DNA of 64,000 nucleotides from NCBI RefSeq assembly GCF_017921975.2, contig NZ_JAGEMO020000001.1:558001-622000 (forward strand), read 5' to 3'. Positions 51,416-61,303 of the stretch are shown here, in pieces. Numbering within the stretch: position 1 is the first letter of the stretch; each line of letters begins with the position of its first letter. A program made the position numbers and the translations under genes. Source of the DNA: Hymenobacter terricola. GTDB lineage: Bacteria > Bacteroidota > Bacteroidia > Cytophagales > Hymenobacteraceae. Under the pieces are notes generated by a model. The model saw only the letters and a list, made by a program, of their open reading frames with translations, was not told where the DNA came from and searched no databases.

Positions 51416-51598
51416 TGTCCTGGCATACCGGGCTTTGGCGCTGGCCGAAGTAGTGGTGGTCAGGGCATTGTCCTGGCTTGCTCTACCCGCGCCCGAATGT
51501 CTTTGCCCCGCCGTTTTTGTTGCGTCAGCACCTCGTGGCCGTTAGGGCCGGGCGGGCCGGGCAGTGCCCGGTTCGGGCCTGCTGGCGCCGGGCTTTTT
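51416..51598 (+). ncRNA. Candidate small RNA
   Basis: From the expected transcript start near 51416 to a terminator-like stem (GCCCGG 51566-51571, CCGGGC 51588-51593, then TTTTT to 51598), about 180 nt. No Rfam-like family was recognised. The stem is short, so this is tentative. Confidence 0.35.
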
Positions 51599-51627
51599 CC
51601 TCCTTCTTTTGGGTTTACAGTCTACGC

Positions 51628-51838
51628 CGTCGGGTTAACCGGTCACGCCATCGGGTTAACCGGATGCGCTGTCGGGTTAACCGGTTACGCCGTCGGGTTA
51701 ACCCGACGCGCCATCGGGTTAACCGGATGCGCCGTCGGGTTAACCGGATGCGCCATCTGGTTAGCCCGGCAGCGCAACCGGTTAAGCAGATACGCTGTCC
51801 GGTCAACCGGGTACGCTGTTGGGTTAACCCGAAATAGC
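51628..51838. repeat. 21-bp periodic array of ten GGTTAACC-type palindromes
   Basis: GGTTAACC or a one-base variant starts at 51633, 51654, 51675, 51696, 51717, 51738, 51759, 51780, 51801 and 51822, always 21 bases apart. Seven copies are exact. Copies 7 to 9 are GGTTAGCC, GGTTAAGC and GGTCAACC. The linker consensus is CG-ATGCGCCATC-like. It is upstream of the gene at 51960. Confidence 0.93.
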
Positions 51839-51959
51839 CGGGAAGCGGGCCGATGGCCGCGCACGGACCACCGGGGGGCGGTATGGTGGCAAAAAACCCG
51901 GGTGCTTCGGGGCCGCGTGGCCCACTGCTTGGTTGTTTAATCCTTTTTATTTTGCCGTT

Positions 51960-52580
51960 ATGTCCGCACATAGACTCAATACCAATTTCGATGCCGTTCT
52001 AAAGATGGACGTTGGCCCGCTGGCCCAGAACTGCCTCACCAACATGGTGAGCAATGCCCGCTACCCCGACGCCAGGCCCTTCACCGACACCCTGGGGCTG
52101 GCCCTCACGCCCTACCTGGCGGCGGCCAGCATCCAGCATCCCACGCCCACCCAAACGGCCGAGCTGGCCCAGCTCCGCACGGCCCTCAACGCCGCCCTGA
52201 GCGCCGTGGCCGTGATGGCCAACGCGCTGTTTCCCGACGATGATGCCGCCCTGCTTTCCACCGGCCTGCCCCTGGGCAAGGTGCCCGAGCGCCACACCAC
52301 GCTGGAGGCACCTACCAAGTTCCAGCTCGTGGACGGGCCGCAGGCCGGCACGCTCTGCGCCAAGGCCAGGCGCTCGCCCCACGCCGTGGCCATGAAGTAC
52401 CTCTACACCCTCGATGCCACCCTGCCCGACATGGAGTGGTACGTGGTGGTGGTGCGCGATGGCGACGCCCTCATCAGTCAGTGCAAGTCGGGCGACCGGG
52501 TGTACTGCAAGGTAGCCGCCGTGGGCGGCGACACCGATGCGCAGCCGTTTACGGACGTGCTGAGCCGGATAGTGCAGTAG
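51960..52580 (+). CDS. Protein of unknown function
   Basis: A 206-residue protein starting MSAHRLNTNFDAVLKMDVGP. The frame extends nine codons upstream without sense. No signal peptide, membrane helix or known motif was recognised. The first half is Ala-rich and helical (LAQLRTALNAALSAVAVMAN). The second half looks beta-rich (TKFQLVDGPQAGTLCAKAR, MEWYVVVVRDGDALISQCKS). Codon use is like its GC-rich neighbours, and the frame has a clear GC-third-position bias, which supports a real gene. The palindrome array lies directly upstream and could regulate it. Confidence 0.65.
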   Translation: MSAHRLNTNFDAVLKMDVGPLAQNCLTNMVSNARYPDARPFTDTLGLALTPYLAAASIQHPTPTQTAELAQLRTALNAALSAVAVMANALFPDDDAALLSTGLPLGKVPERHTTLEAPTKFQLVDGPQAGTLCAKARRSPHAVAMKYLYTLDATLPDMEWYVVVVRDGDALISQCKSGDRVYCKVAAVGGDTDAQPFTDVLSRIVQ

Positions 52581-52623
52581 GGGCGGGGCTTGCCCCCGCC
52601 CACCGGGCGCGCCGCCCGTGCCG

Positions 52624-52730
52624 GGCACCTCGCCCCCGGCCCCTCTCCCGCGGAGAGGGGAGCCTGACGTCATGCTGCGCATAACCGGTGCCTCCTCTCC
52701 ACGGGAGAGGGGGACAGGGGGGGAGGCGCC
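52624..52730. repeat. Imperfect palindromic (BIME-like) intergenic element
   Basis: The left side 52624-52650 (GGCACCTCGCCCCCGG and CCCCTCTCCCG) mirrors 52702-52730. Perfect internal hairpin CCCCTCTCC (52640-52648) with GGAGAGGGG (52652-52660). The centre carries GACGTCATGCTGCGC (52666-52680), also seen at 44039. Confidence 0.65.
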
Positions 52731-52764
52731 GCCCCCGCGCCGCCCGCCGATACGACACCCCAGC

Positions 52765-52796
52765 AGCCCCCGTGCCCCCCGGCGCGGGGGCTTTTT
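52765..52796 (+). terminator. Rho-independent terminator before the giant adhesin
   Basis: AGCCCCCG (52765-52772) pairs with CGGGGGCT (52785-52792) and is followed by TTTT. The same stem, slightly altered, occurs at 61304-61335. Confidence 0.75.
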
Positions 52797-52828
52797 GCGT
52801 GGTCGGGCGCCGGGTGCGGGCCGGCCGG

Positions 52829-52878
52829 GCATCGCATCAACATGCGATGCCGCCGCGTGATAAGGGCCGCTATCTTTG
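52829..52878 (+). promoter_or_regulatory. Promoter with palindromic operator, copy 1
   Basis: Perfect 9-bp arms GCATCGCAT (52829-52837) and ATGCGATGC (52842-52850) around CAAC. Twenty bases later comes the -7 box TATCTTTG (52871-52878). The palindrome occupies the -33 region, where a bound regulator would block or recruit polymerase. An equivalent arrangement is at 61372-61418. Confidence 0.75.
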
Positions 52879-52973
52879 CGGCATTGTTCAGTTATCGCTG
52901 ATTAATTGCGGCAGTCTTTCCTGGTCAGGAAGCGGAGCCGCAGCATTCAACCGACTGGTCCTTTTTCTTGTTG

Positions 52974-55900
52974 ATGGAAAACTTTTACATTGTTGCCGGG
53001 CGGATAGCCCGCGTGGGCACGCCCAAGCCCGTATCATTCGTACGCCCGGTGCTGCTGGGGCTGCTGGCGCTGCTGCCCTGGGCGGCCGGGGCGCAGGCCC
53101 CCACTATCACGGCGGTAACGCCCCCGGCCACTGCCCGGGCGGCGGCCCGCACCAGCCCCGTTGCCGTCACCTTCGACCAGGCCCTGACGTCCGGCTCGGC
53201 CGGGGCGCTGAAAGTGTTTTCGGCCCAGCGCGGGGGCCTGCGCACCACGGCCGCGCCGGCCGTGGTGAACGGCAGCACCCTCACCTTCACCCCGTCGGCC
53301 TACTCCTTTTTGCCGGGCGAAACGGTGAGCAGCACCGTGACCACGGCGGCGGCCAGTGCCGGGGGCAGCCTGGCTGCGCCGCGGGTCACGCAGTTTACGG
53401 CGGCGGTGGGCGGCACGGGCCGGGGCCTGTTCCTGCCCGGCACTACGCTGGCCGGCCCCACGGCGGGCGAGGTGCTGGCCGCTGACTTCAACAACGACGG
53501 CATCCTGGACCTGGCCGATACCGGCGGGGGCCTGCAGGTGCGCCTGGGCACGGGCGGCGGCAGCTACGCCGCGCCCACGGCCTACGCGGCGGCGGGCGGC
53601 TACTTTTCCCTCACGGCCGGCGACCTCGACAACGACGGCGACCTCGACCTGGTAGTGCCTACCAACGGCACCAACGGCACCACCAACGGCACAGTATCGG
53701 TGCTGCAAAACGACGGCGCGGGCGGCTTCACGCTGCTGGCCCCGGCCCCCGTGAGCAGCAACGACCCGCGCAAAGCCGCTCTGGGCGACCTCGACGGCGA
53801 CGGCGACCTCGATATGGTGGTGCCCAGCTCGGGGGGCGGCGGCACCATCACGGTGTACACCAACAACGGCAGCGGGGCCTTCACGCTGGCCACGGCCATC
53901 AATGGCCCGGCCGGCAATGCCGTGTATGCGGTGCTGGGCGACGTGGACAACGACGGCGACCTGGACTTCGCGGTGGCCGACTACAACAACGCCCGCGTGG
54001 TGGTGGGGCTGAATGCGGGCACCAGCCTGAGCTTTGTGACCAGCACCGTGGCCGTGGGGGCCAACCCCAACGGCGTGGTGCTGGCCGACCTGAACGGCGA
54101 CGGAGCCCTCGACCTGGCCACGGCCAACGAAAGCGCGGCCGCCCTCTCGGTGCGCCCCAACCTGAATAACGGCACCGGCACCTTTGGCGCGGGCAGCAAC
54201 GTGGCCGTGCCCGCCACCTGCTCGGGCGTGGCCGTGGGCGACGTGGATGCCGACGGCGACCTCGACCTGGTGGCTGCCAGCCGCGGGGCCACCGGCTTCT
54301 ACCTGCGCCTGAACGACGGCGCGGGGGCCTTTAGCGGCAGCGGCGCCAGCGCGGCGGCCACCAGTGTGTTTTACCTTACCCTGGCCGACTTCGACAACGA
54401 CGGCGACCTCGACCTGGCGGGGGCCAACTCCGGCGGCACCGGCGGCGTGTACCTGCGGCTGAACCTGCCGGCCGCGCCGGTGGTCAGCAGCTTCACGCCC
54501 ACCACCGGGGCGGCGGGCACCAGCGTGGTGCTCACCGGCACCGACTTCACGGGGGCCACGGCCGTGGCCTTCGGCAACATTGCCGCGCCGGGCTTCGTGG
54601 TGAACTCGGCCACCCAGATTACGGTATCCGTGCCGGCTGGGGTGGTGCAGACGACTATTTCGGTGACCACGCCTTCGGGCACGGGCACCAGCCCGGGCTA
54701 CTTCACAGTGCCGGTGTGCGCAGCGGGCAAGGTGACGGTGACGGCCAACGGCCCGACGGCCATTCCGGCCGGGGGGCGCATAACGCTCACGGCCGCCGCC
54801 GTGCTGGCCGGCCTGAACACGGCCGGGGGCTTCAACAACACGGTGCGGGCGGTGGTGGTGCAGCCCGACGGCAAAATCCTGGTGGGCGGCAATTTTACCA
54901 CCTACCAGGGCCAGACGGCCAACCTCCTCATCCGCCTCAACGCCGACGGCAGCCCAGACCCCACCTTCGCGGTGGGCGTGGGCTTCAATAGCCAGGTAAG
55001 CGCGCTGGCCCTGCAGCCCGACGGCAAGGTGCTCGTTGGCGGCAGCTTCACCACCTACCAGGGCGTTGCCAATACTCGCATTGCCCGGCTCAACGCCGAC
55101 GGCAGCTCCGACAAAGGCACCAGCCCCGGGCAGTTCAATTCCGGCGTGGGCTTCAATAGCCAGGTAAGCGCGCTGGCCCTGCAGCCCGACGGCAAGGTGC
55201 TCGTTGGCGGCAGCTTCACCACCTACCAGGGCGTTGCCAACGGCTACATTGCCCGGCTCAACGCCAATGGCAGCTCCGACAAAGGCACCAGCCCCGGGCA
55301 GTTCAATTCCGGCGTGGGCTTCAATAGCCAGGTAAGCGCGCTGGCCCTGCAGCCCGACGGCAAGGTGCTCGTCGGCGGCAGCTTCACCACCTACCAGGGC
55401 GTTGCCAATACTCGCATTGCCCGGCTCAACGCCGACGGCAGCTCCGACAAAGGCACCAGCCCCGGGCAGTTCAACACCGGCACGGGCTTCGGCAACACGG
55501 TGAGCGCGCTGGCCCTGCAGCCCGACGGCAAGGTGCTCGTCGGCGGCAGCTTCACCACCTACCAGGGCGCTGCCAACAACAACTACATTGCCCGGCTCAA
55601 CGCCGATGGCAGCTCCGACAAAGGCACCAACCCCGGGCAGTTCAACACCGGCGTGGGCTTCAACACCGCGGTAACCGCGCTGGTCCTGCAGCCCGACGGC
55701 AAGGTGCTCGTCGGCGGCCTCTTCACCACCTACCAGGGCGTTGCCAATACCCGCATTGCCCGGCTCAACGCCGACGGCAGCACCAACACCGGCACCAACC
55801 CCGGGCAGTTCAACACCGGCGTGGGCTTCAACACCGCGGTAACCGCGCTGGTCCTGCAGCCCGACGGCAAGGTGCTCGTCGGCGGCCTCTTCACCACCTA

Positions 55901-58900
55901 CCAGGGCGTTGCCAATATCCGCATCGCCCGGCTCAACGCCGACGGCAGCACCAACACCGGCACCAACCCCGGGCAGTTCAACACCGGCACGGGCTTCAAT
56001 AACCAGGTAAACACGCTGGCCCTGCAGCCCGACGGCAAGGTGCTCGTCGGCGGCCTCTTTACCATCTACAACGGCGGGGCGGCCGGCAGCACCAACCGCA
56101 TCGCCCGGCTCAACGCCGACGGCAGCACCAACACCGGCACCAACCCCGGGCAGTTCAACACCGGCACGGGCTTCAACTCCACGGTGAACGCGCTGGCCCT
56201 GCAGCCCGACGGCAAGGTGCTCGTCGGCGGCCTCTTCACCACCTACCAGGGCGTTGCCAATACCCGCATTGCCCGGCTCAACGCCGACGGCAGCACCAAC
56301 AATACCGACGCGCCGCTGGCCGGGGCCACCTACGTGTTCAACCCTGGGGCTACGCCCGGCGCCACCCGCGTGGTAACGCAGGCGGGCTCGTACACGGCCA
56401 CGGCCACCGACCCGGCCACGGGCTGTACTTACACCTCGGCCCCGCCGGTGGTGGTGACTATTCAGCCCGCGCCCACCATTACCAGCTTCGCGCCCAACCC
56501 CGCCGTGGCCGGCCAGGCCGTGACGCTGACGGGCACCAACCTGAGCACCTTCACGTCGCTGGTGGTGAGCGGGGTGACGGCTACCAACGGCATCACCAAC
56601 GCGAGCAGCACCAGCCTCACGTTCCGGGTGCCGCCCACGGCCCCGGCCAGCGGCACCACCACCCTCACCACGATAGGTGGCACGGCTAGCAGCACCGCCC
56701 TGGTGGTGACGCCCGCCGTAGCGCCCGGCAACGCCCTGGCCTTCGACGGCGTGGACGACTACGTGGCCCTGCCCACCACTACTCCTGTGCCCGTGGGCAA
56801 CGGCGCTTATACCATTGAGGCGTGGATAAAGCCTACGGCGATGGGCTACTACGGCATCATCGGCTGGGGCAACTTCGGCACCAACAGCCAGACCAACGCC
56901 TTGCGGCTGGACCCGTCCGGCCTACTGTACAATTACTGGTGGAACAACGACCTGGCCGTGAACGTGGGGGACATTAGCGGGCGCTGGCACCACGTGGCCG
57001 CCACGTACGATGGCACCACCCGCCGGATTTTCTTCGACGGGGTGCTGCGGGGGCAGGACTACCCCTCGGGCCACGCCGTGCCCAACGCCAGCAACCTGCG
57101 CATTGGCTCCACCAACAATGGCGAGTACTTCCCCGGCAGCATCGACGAGGTGCGCGTCTACTCGGTGGCGCTGAGCCCGGCCAACATCGTGGCCGACATG
57201 CACAGCACCACGGCGGCCGTGCCCGCTAGCCTGGTAGCTTACTTCAGCTTCGACCAGGGCAGCCCGGCCGGCAATAACGCCGGCCTGACCACCGTGTACG
57301 ACCAGACCTTCACGGCCAGCCCCGGCACGCTCACCAACTTCGCCCTGGCCGGCCCCACCTCCAACTACGTGGAGAGCTACGCGCTGGCCGTGCCCACGGC
57401 CCTGGCGGCCACGGGCATGACGGCCACCGGCTTCACGGCCAACTGGACGGCCCCGGCCTTCGGGGTGGTCGACAACGGGTATTCGCTGGATGTGTCGACC
57501 TTGGCCACCTTTGCCTCGGGCGTCACCACTTACGCGGTAGCCAGCGGCACCAGCCAGGCCGTGACCGGCCTGACGGCCGGCACCGAATATTTCTACCGCG
57601 TGCGGGCCGATAAGACGACGGTGACCGGCACCGGGGCCTACTCCAATACCATTACCGTAGTGCCCGGCGCGATGGTGCCCCCCGGCAACGCCCTGGCCTT
57701 CGACGGGGCGGACGACGTGGTGACCTACGGTGCCACGCCGGCCGTGAACAACCTGGGGCCGGGCAACTTCACGCTCGAAGCCTGGGTGTATTACGACGGG
57801 GCCACACCGGCGGAATCCATTATCCGCAAGGACGGCGACTACAACTTCTACCTCAGCGGCAACGTGCTGCACGCCGAGGCGTGGTACAGCGGCACGGGCA
57901 GCCCCAACTGGCGCCACAACACCGGCACCGCCATCCTGCCCGCCAACCGCTGGGTGCACGTAGCGGCGGTGTGGACGGCCGCCACGGCCTCCTTCCAGCT
58001 CTACGTGAACGGCGTGGCCGATGCCAGCACCACCGCGACCAGCTCCATCTCTGCGTCCGGCAACCTGATGCTGGGCCGCTCGGCCACGTACGGCAACCCG
58101 CTCAACGGCCGCCTCGACGAGGTGCGCATCTACACCACGGCCCTCTCGGCGGCCGACATTCAGGCGGATATGCGCAGCACGGCCGTGGCCCAGCCCGCCA
58201 GCCTGGGCTTCTACGCCAACTTCGACCAGGGCACGGCCGGCGGCACCAACACCGGCGTAACCACTCTGCCCGACCTGAGCGCCAACGGCTACCCCGGTAC
58301 CCTGAACACCTTTGCCCTGACGGGCGCCACTTCGAACTGGGTAGAGAGCTACGCGCTGGTGGTGCCCACGGCCCTGGCGGCTTCGGGCATCACGGGCACG
58401 GGCTTCACCGCCCGCTGGGCGGCCCCGGCCGTGGGTGTGGTCGACAATGGCTACTTCCTCGACGTGTCGACGGCGGCCGACTTCTCGGCCCCTCTCACCA
58501 ACTCGCCCTTCACGGTGGCCAGCGGCACCACCAGCCAGGCCGTGACCGGCCTGACGACCGGCACGACCTACTATTACCGCGTGCGGGCCGATAAAACCAG
58601 CGTGACCAACACCGGGGCCTATTCGAATACCATCACCGTGACGCCCTGCGCCGGCGCGCCGGTGGCCGTGGCCCAGAACGTGACCCTGACCCTCGACGGC
58701 AACGGCAACGCCACGCTGGCGGCCGCGGCCGTGAACAACGGCAGCACCGCCAACTGCGCTCTGGCTCCGGCCACCGCCCTGAGCGTGTCGCCCAGCACCT
58801 TCAGCTGCGCCAACCTCGGCCCCAACGCCGTGACCCTGACCGTGACCGACGCCAACGGCGTCACCAGCACCGCCCCGGCCACCGTGACGGTGCAGGATAA

Positions 58901-61280
58901 GCTGGCCCCCGGCGCGGGGCGCGGCCCGCTGCCGGCCGCCCCCGCCCTGGCCCTGGCCAACGTGCCCGAAGCCAACGGCTACGGCGTGCTCTACCAGCTG
59001 GATATGCCCGCTGATGGCAACTTTGGCAACGTTGCGGCGGTGCCCTACGCGGTGAATAACTCGGGGGCCGCCATTGTCGCGCCCGCCCGCGTGGCCTACT
59101 ATATGGAGTTGACCACCGGCACCGGCACCCAGTGGGTGTGGACCTCAATGGACAACTTTGCCAGCACGCTGACCCAGCTCGGCCTGCCCCATCCCACCAC
59201 CAACCCCGTGAACTGGCACCAGAGCGTGAGCAACCTGAGCGTGTTCAGCAACGTCGGCGGCGCCCTCGTCACGGGCAGCAGCCTGGGTGCCGGCCGCGTG
59301 GAAATGTGGCCCAGCAACTACAGCCAGGCCAATGACGACAACGTGAGCGCGGCCAACGGCAGCTATTTTGACATGGGCGACGGCGGCCAGAACACCGGTG
59401 CCGGCCACGGCTCGTTCCAGGTGCATAACCTGACCACGCCCCAGACCGTGTTTGGCTACAACGGCTGGGGTACCTCGGCTGCCCAGGATGGGGTGGGCAT
59501 CGGCAACCAGAACGCGCCCGGCGTGGGCGACACCGACTGGACCTTCGGCAACAACGTGGGCAGCTACTCGGTGAAGCGCATTTTCGTGCTGGTGCCCAAC
59601 GTGGGCACCTTCACCCAGCCCGCTTCGGTGGTACTGGGGCCATCGGGCACGGCCACGCTCATGACCAGCCAGGTATACACCGGCACCAGCGACAACTGCA
59701 CCGGCAGCAATGCCCTGGGCGTAGCGGTGTCGCAAACCACCTTCAGCTGCGCCAACCTGGGCCCCAACACCGTGCAGGTAACCGTGACCGACGCCAACGG
59801 CAACGTGAGCACCGCCCCGGCCGTGGTAACGGTGCTGGGCGCACCCGCCCCTCTGACCACCACTACCTGGGTGGGCAACCTGAACACCGACTTCCTCGAC
59901 TGCCAGAACTGGAGCTACGGCCAGGTGCCCGACGCCACCATCAGCGCCCTGATTCCGGCCGGCGCGCCCCGCTACCCCAACGTGACCACCGGCACCCTGG
60001 CCGTGCGCGACCTGACCATCGACGCCGGGGCCAGCTTCACGCTGGGAGCGGGGGCCACGCTGCAGGTGAACGGCGACTTCGCCAACAACGGCACGGGCGC
60101 GCTCAACGGCCCAGTGGCCTTTGTGGGCGCGGCGGCCACCCAGCTGCTGGGCGGCAGCGCGGCCACGGCCTTCGCCAGCCTCGCGGTGAATAAGTCGGCC
60201 GGCACCGTGCAGCTTCAGCGCGACCTGGCCCTGACCGGCCCTCTCACGCTGACCAACGGCACGCTGACCACCACGAGCAGCTACCGCGTCAGCCTGGGCT
60301 CGGCGGCCTCGCTCAGTGAAACGGACGCCGCCTACGTGCTGGGCAACGTGGCCGCCACGCGCACGCTGGCGCCCGGCAGTGCCGAAGCCTTCGGCGGCCT
60401 GGGCCTGACGCTGACGCCCGCCGCCGGCTCGGTAGCGCCCGGCCTCACGCCGGTGGTGCGCACCACCGGCACGGCCCTCACCGGCGCGGGCAGCAGCGTG
60501 AGCGTGAAGCGCTACTTCGACATTCAGCCCGCCACCAACTCGGGCCTGAGCGTGACCATGGACTTCGCCTACTTCGACCACGAGCTCAACGGCATCACGC
60601 CTGCCAACCTGAACCTGTTCAAGTCGGTAAGCGGCCCCGGCGGCCCCTGGGCCAACCAGAACCCGGTGACCATCGCCGCCAACACGGTGACCAAAACCGG
60701 CATCAGCGACTTCTCCATCTGGACCCTGGGCAGCAAAGCCGCTCCTCTGCCCGTGGAGCTGAGCGCCTTCACGGCCACGGCCAACGGTGCCAGCGCCGTG
60801 CGCCTGGCCTGGGCCACGGCCTCGGAGAAGAACAGTGCCCGCTTTGAAGTCGAGCGCAGCGTCGACGGGCAGGCGTTTGCCCTTGTCCGCACGGTGGCCG
60901 CCGCCGGCTCCAGCAGCACCCCGCGCAGCTACGAGTTGCTGGATACGAAGCTGCCCGGCGGCGTGGCCCTCCTCTACTACCGCCTGCGGCAGGTGGACCT
61001 GGCCGGCACGTTTAGCTACTCGCCGGTGCGGGTGGTGGCCCTGACGGGCGCCGCCGCTGGCCTGGCCCTCTACCCCAACCCGGCTCACGGCGGCACGGCC
61101 ACGCTCACGGGCGCGACGCCCGGCACGCTGGTGACGGTGCTGGACGCGCTGGGCCGCCCGGTGACGTCGGCCCCGGCCGATGCCGCCGGCACGGCCCAGC
61201 TGGCCCTGCCGGCCGGGCTGCCGGCGGGCGTGTACGTGGTGCGCGCCGGCGGCAAAGCCCTGCGCCTCACGGTGGAATAG
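52974..61280 (+). CDS. Giant mosaic T9SS adhesin (FG-GAP, delta-60, LamG, FN3)
   Basis: A protein of about 2768 residues. The ATG at 52974 (MENFYIVAGRIARV) was chosen; TTG codons precede it. Signal peptide ends near WAAGAQA. In order: SbsA Ig-like domain (about 45-145), FG-GAP/VCBS repeats (155-500), IPT/TIG (502-578) and eight delta-60 beta-propeller repeats (623-1116, LQPDGKVLVGGSFTTYQG). Then come IPT (1166-1250), LamG (1251-1430), FN3 (1473-1563), LamG (1570-1753) and FN3 (1796-1891). An HYR-like unit precedes a carbohydrate-related module of unclear function (about 1990-2205). The end holds the PLPVELSAFTA module and a T9SS type A domain (LALYPNPAHGG to VYVVRAGGKALRLTVE). Sugar- and protein-binding modules suggest adhesion or polysaccharide capture. 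Confidence 0.9.
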   Translation: MENFYIVAGRIARVGTPKPVSFVRPVLLGLLALLPWAAGAQAPTITAVTPPATARAAARTSPVAVTFDQALTSGSAGALKVFSAQRGGLRTTAAPAVVNGSTLTFTPSAYSFLPGETVSSTVTTAAASAGGSLAAPRVTQFTAAVGGTGRGLFLPGTTLAGPTAGEVLAADFNNDGILDLADTGGGLQVRLGTGGGSYAAPTAYAAAGGYFSLTAGDLDNDGDLDLVVPTNGTNGTTNGTVSVLQNDGAGGFTLLAPAPVSSNDPRKAALGDLDGDGDLDMVVPSSGGGGTITVYTNNGSGAFTLATAINGPAGNAVYAVLGDVDNDGDLDFAVADYNNARVVVGLNAGTSLSFVTSTVAVGANPNGVVLADLNGDGALDLATANESAAALSVRPNLNNGTGTFGAGSNVAVPATCSGVAVGDVDADGDLDLVAASRGATGFYLRLNDGAGAFSGSGASAAATSVFYLTLADFDNDGDLDLAGANSGGTGGVYLRLNLPAAPVVSSFTPTTGAAGTSVVLTGTDFTGATAVAFGNIAAPGFVVNSATQITVSVPAGVVQTTISVTTPSGTGTSPGYFTVPVCAAGKVTVTANGPTAIPAGGRITLTAAAVLAGLNTAGGFNNTVRAVVVQPDGKILVGGNFTTYQGQTANLLIRLNADGSPDPTFAVGVGFNSQVSALALQPDGKVLVGGSFTTYQGVANTRIARLNADGSSDKGTSPGQFNSGVGFNSQVSALALQPDGKVLVGGSFTTYQGVANGYIARLNANGSSDKGTSPGQFNSGVGFNSQVSALALQPDGKVLVGGSFTTYQGVANTRIARLNADGSSDKGTSPGQFNTGTGFGNTVSALALQPDGKVLVGGSFTTYQGAANNNYIARLNADGSSDKGTNPGQFNTGVGFNTAVTALVLQPDGKVLVGGLFTTYQGVANTRIARLNADGSTNTGTNPGQFNTGVGFNTAVTALVLQPDGKVLVGGLFTTYQGVANIRIARLNADGSTNTGTNPGQFNTGTGFNNQVNTLALQPDGKVLVGGLFTIYNGGAAGSTNRIARLNADGSTNTGTNPGQFNTGTGFNSTVNALALQPDGKVLVGGLFTTYQGVANTRIARLNADGSTNNTDAPLAGATYVFNPGATPGATRVVTQAGSYTATATDPATGCTYTSAPPVVVTIQPAPTITSFAPNPAVAGQAVTLTGTNLSTFTSLVVSGVTATNGITNASSTSLTFRVPPTAPASGTTTLTTIGGTASSTALVVTPAVAPGNALAFDGVDDYVALPTTTPVPVGNGAYTIEAWIKPTAMGYYGIIGWGNFGTNSQTNALRLDPSGLLYNYWWNNDLAVNVGDISGRWHHVAATYDGTTRRIFFDGVLRGQDYPSGHAVPNASNLRIGSTNNGEYFPGSIDEVRVYSVALSPANIVADMHSTTAAVPASLVAYFSFDQGSPAGNNAGLTTVYDQTFTASPGTLTNFALAGPTSNYVESYALAVPTALAATGMTATGFTANWTAPAFGVVDNGYSLDVSTLATFASGVTTYAVASGTSQAVTGLTAGTEYFYRVRADKTTVTGTGAYSNTITVVPGAMVPPGNALAFDGADDVVTYGATPAVNNLGPGNFTLEAWVYYDGATPAESIIRKDGDYNFYLSGNVLHAEAWYSGTGSPNWRHNTGTAILPANRWVHVAAVWTAATASFQLYVNGVADASTTATSSISASGNLMLGRSATYGNPLNGRLDEVRIYTTALSAADIQADMRSTAVAQPASLGFYANFDQGTAGGTNTGVTTLPDLSANGYPGTLNTFALTGATSNWVESYALVVPTALAASGITGTGFTARWAAPAVGVVDNGYFLDVSTAADFSAPLTNSPFTVASGTTSQAVTGLTTGTTYYYRVRADKTSVTNTGAYSNTITVTPCAGAPVAVAQNVTLTLDGNGNATLAAAAVNNGSTANCALAPATALSVSPSTFSCANLGPNAVTLTVTDANGVTSTAPATVTVQDKLAPGAGRGPLPAAPALALANVPEANGYGVLYQLDMPADGNFGNVAAVPYAVNNSGAAIVAPARVAYYMELTTGTGTQWVWTSMDNFASTLTQLGLPHPTTNPVNWHQSVSNLSVFSNVGGALVTGSSLGAGRVEMWPSNYSQANDDNVSAANGSYFDMGDGGQNTGAGHGSFQVHNLTTPQTVFGYNGWGTSAAQDGVGIGNQNAPGVGDTDWTFGNNVGSYSVKRIFVLVPNVGTFTQPASVVLGPSGTATLMTSQVYTGTSDNCTGSNALGVAVSQTTFSCANLGPNTVQVTVTDANGNVSTAPAVVTVLGAPAPLTTTTWVGNLNTDFLDCQNWSYGQVPDATISALIPAGAPRYPNVTTGTLAVRDLTIDAGASFTLGAGATLQVNGDFANNGTGALNGPVAFVGAAATQLLGGSAATAFASLAVNKSAGTVQLQRDLALTGPLTLTNGTLTTTSSYRVSLGSAASLSETDAAYVLGNVAATRTLAPGSAEAFGGLGLTLTPAAGSVAPGLTPVVRTTGTALTGAGSSVSVKRYFDIQPATNSGLSVTMDFAYFDHELNGITPANLNLFKSVSGPGGPWANQNPVTIAANTVTKTGISDFSIWTLGSKAAPLPVELSAFTATANGASAVRLAWATASEKNSARFEVERSVDGQAFALVRTVAAAGSSSTPRSYELLDTKLPGGVALLYYRLRQVDLAGTFSYSPVRVVALTGAAAGLALYPNPAHGGTATLTGATPGTLVTVLDALGRPVTSAPADAAGTAQLALPAGLPAGVYVVRAGGKALRLTVE
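54978..56330 (+). repeat. 168-bp tandem repeat (delta-60 array) in the giant adhesin
   Basis: The string (G/A)CGGGCTTC or GTGGGCTTC opens units at 54978, 55146, 55314, 55482, 55653, 55821, 55989 and 56166. Most steps are 168 bp, with one of 171 and one of 177. The first three copies are nearly identical at DNA level. Confidence 0.9.
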
Positions 61281-61303
61281 GCCGCCGCTTCCGGCTCCTG
61301 GTT

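Larger units (their letters stand above)
51332..51959. other. 628-base region without a clear gene
   Basis: It holds an orphan promoter, a possible small RNA and a 21-bp palindrome array. Several frames stay open because the 21-base unit has no stop codons. None shows convincing protein features. Confidence 0.6.

Noticed and set aside
51335..51940. A 201-codon frame with heptad AVGLTGY-like repeats over the 21-bp array
   Set aside because: Other frames over the array are equally open, because the unit contains no stop. Composition outside the repeat is Arg/Pro/Gly-rich and looks non-coding. It was left as a possibility in the findings.
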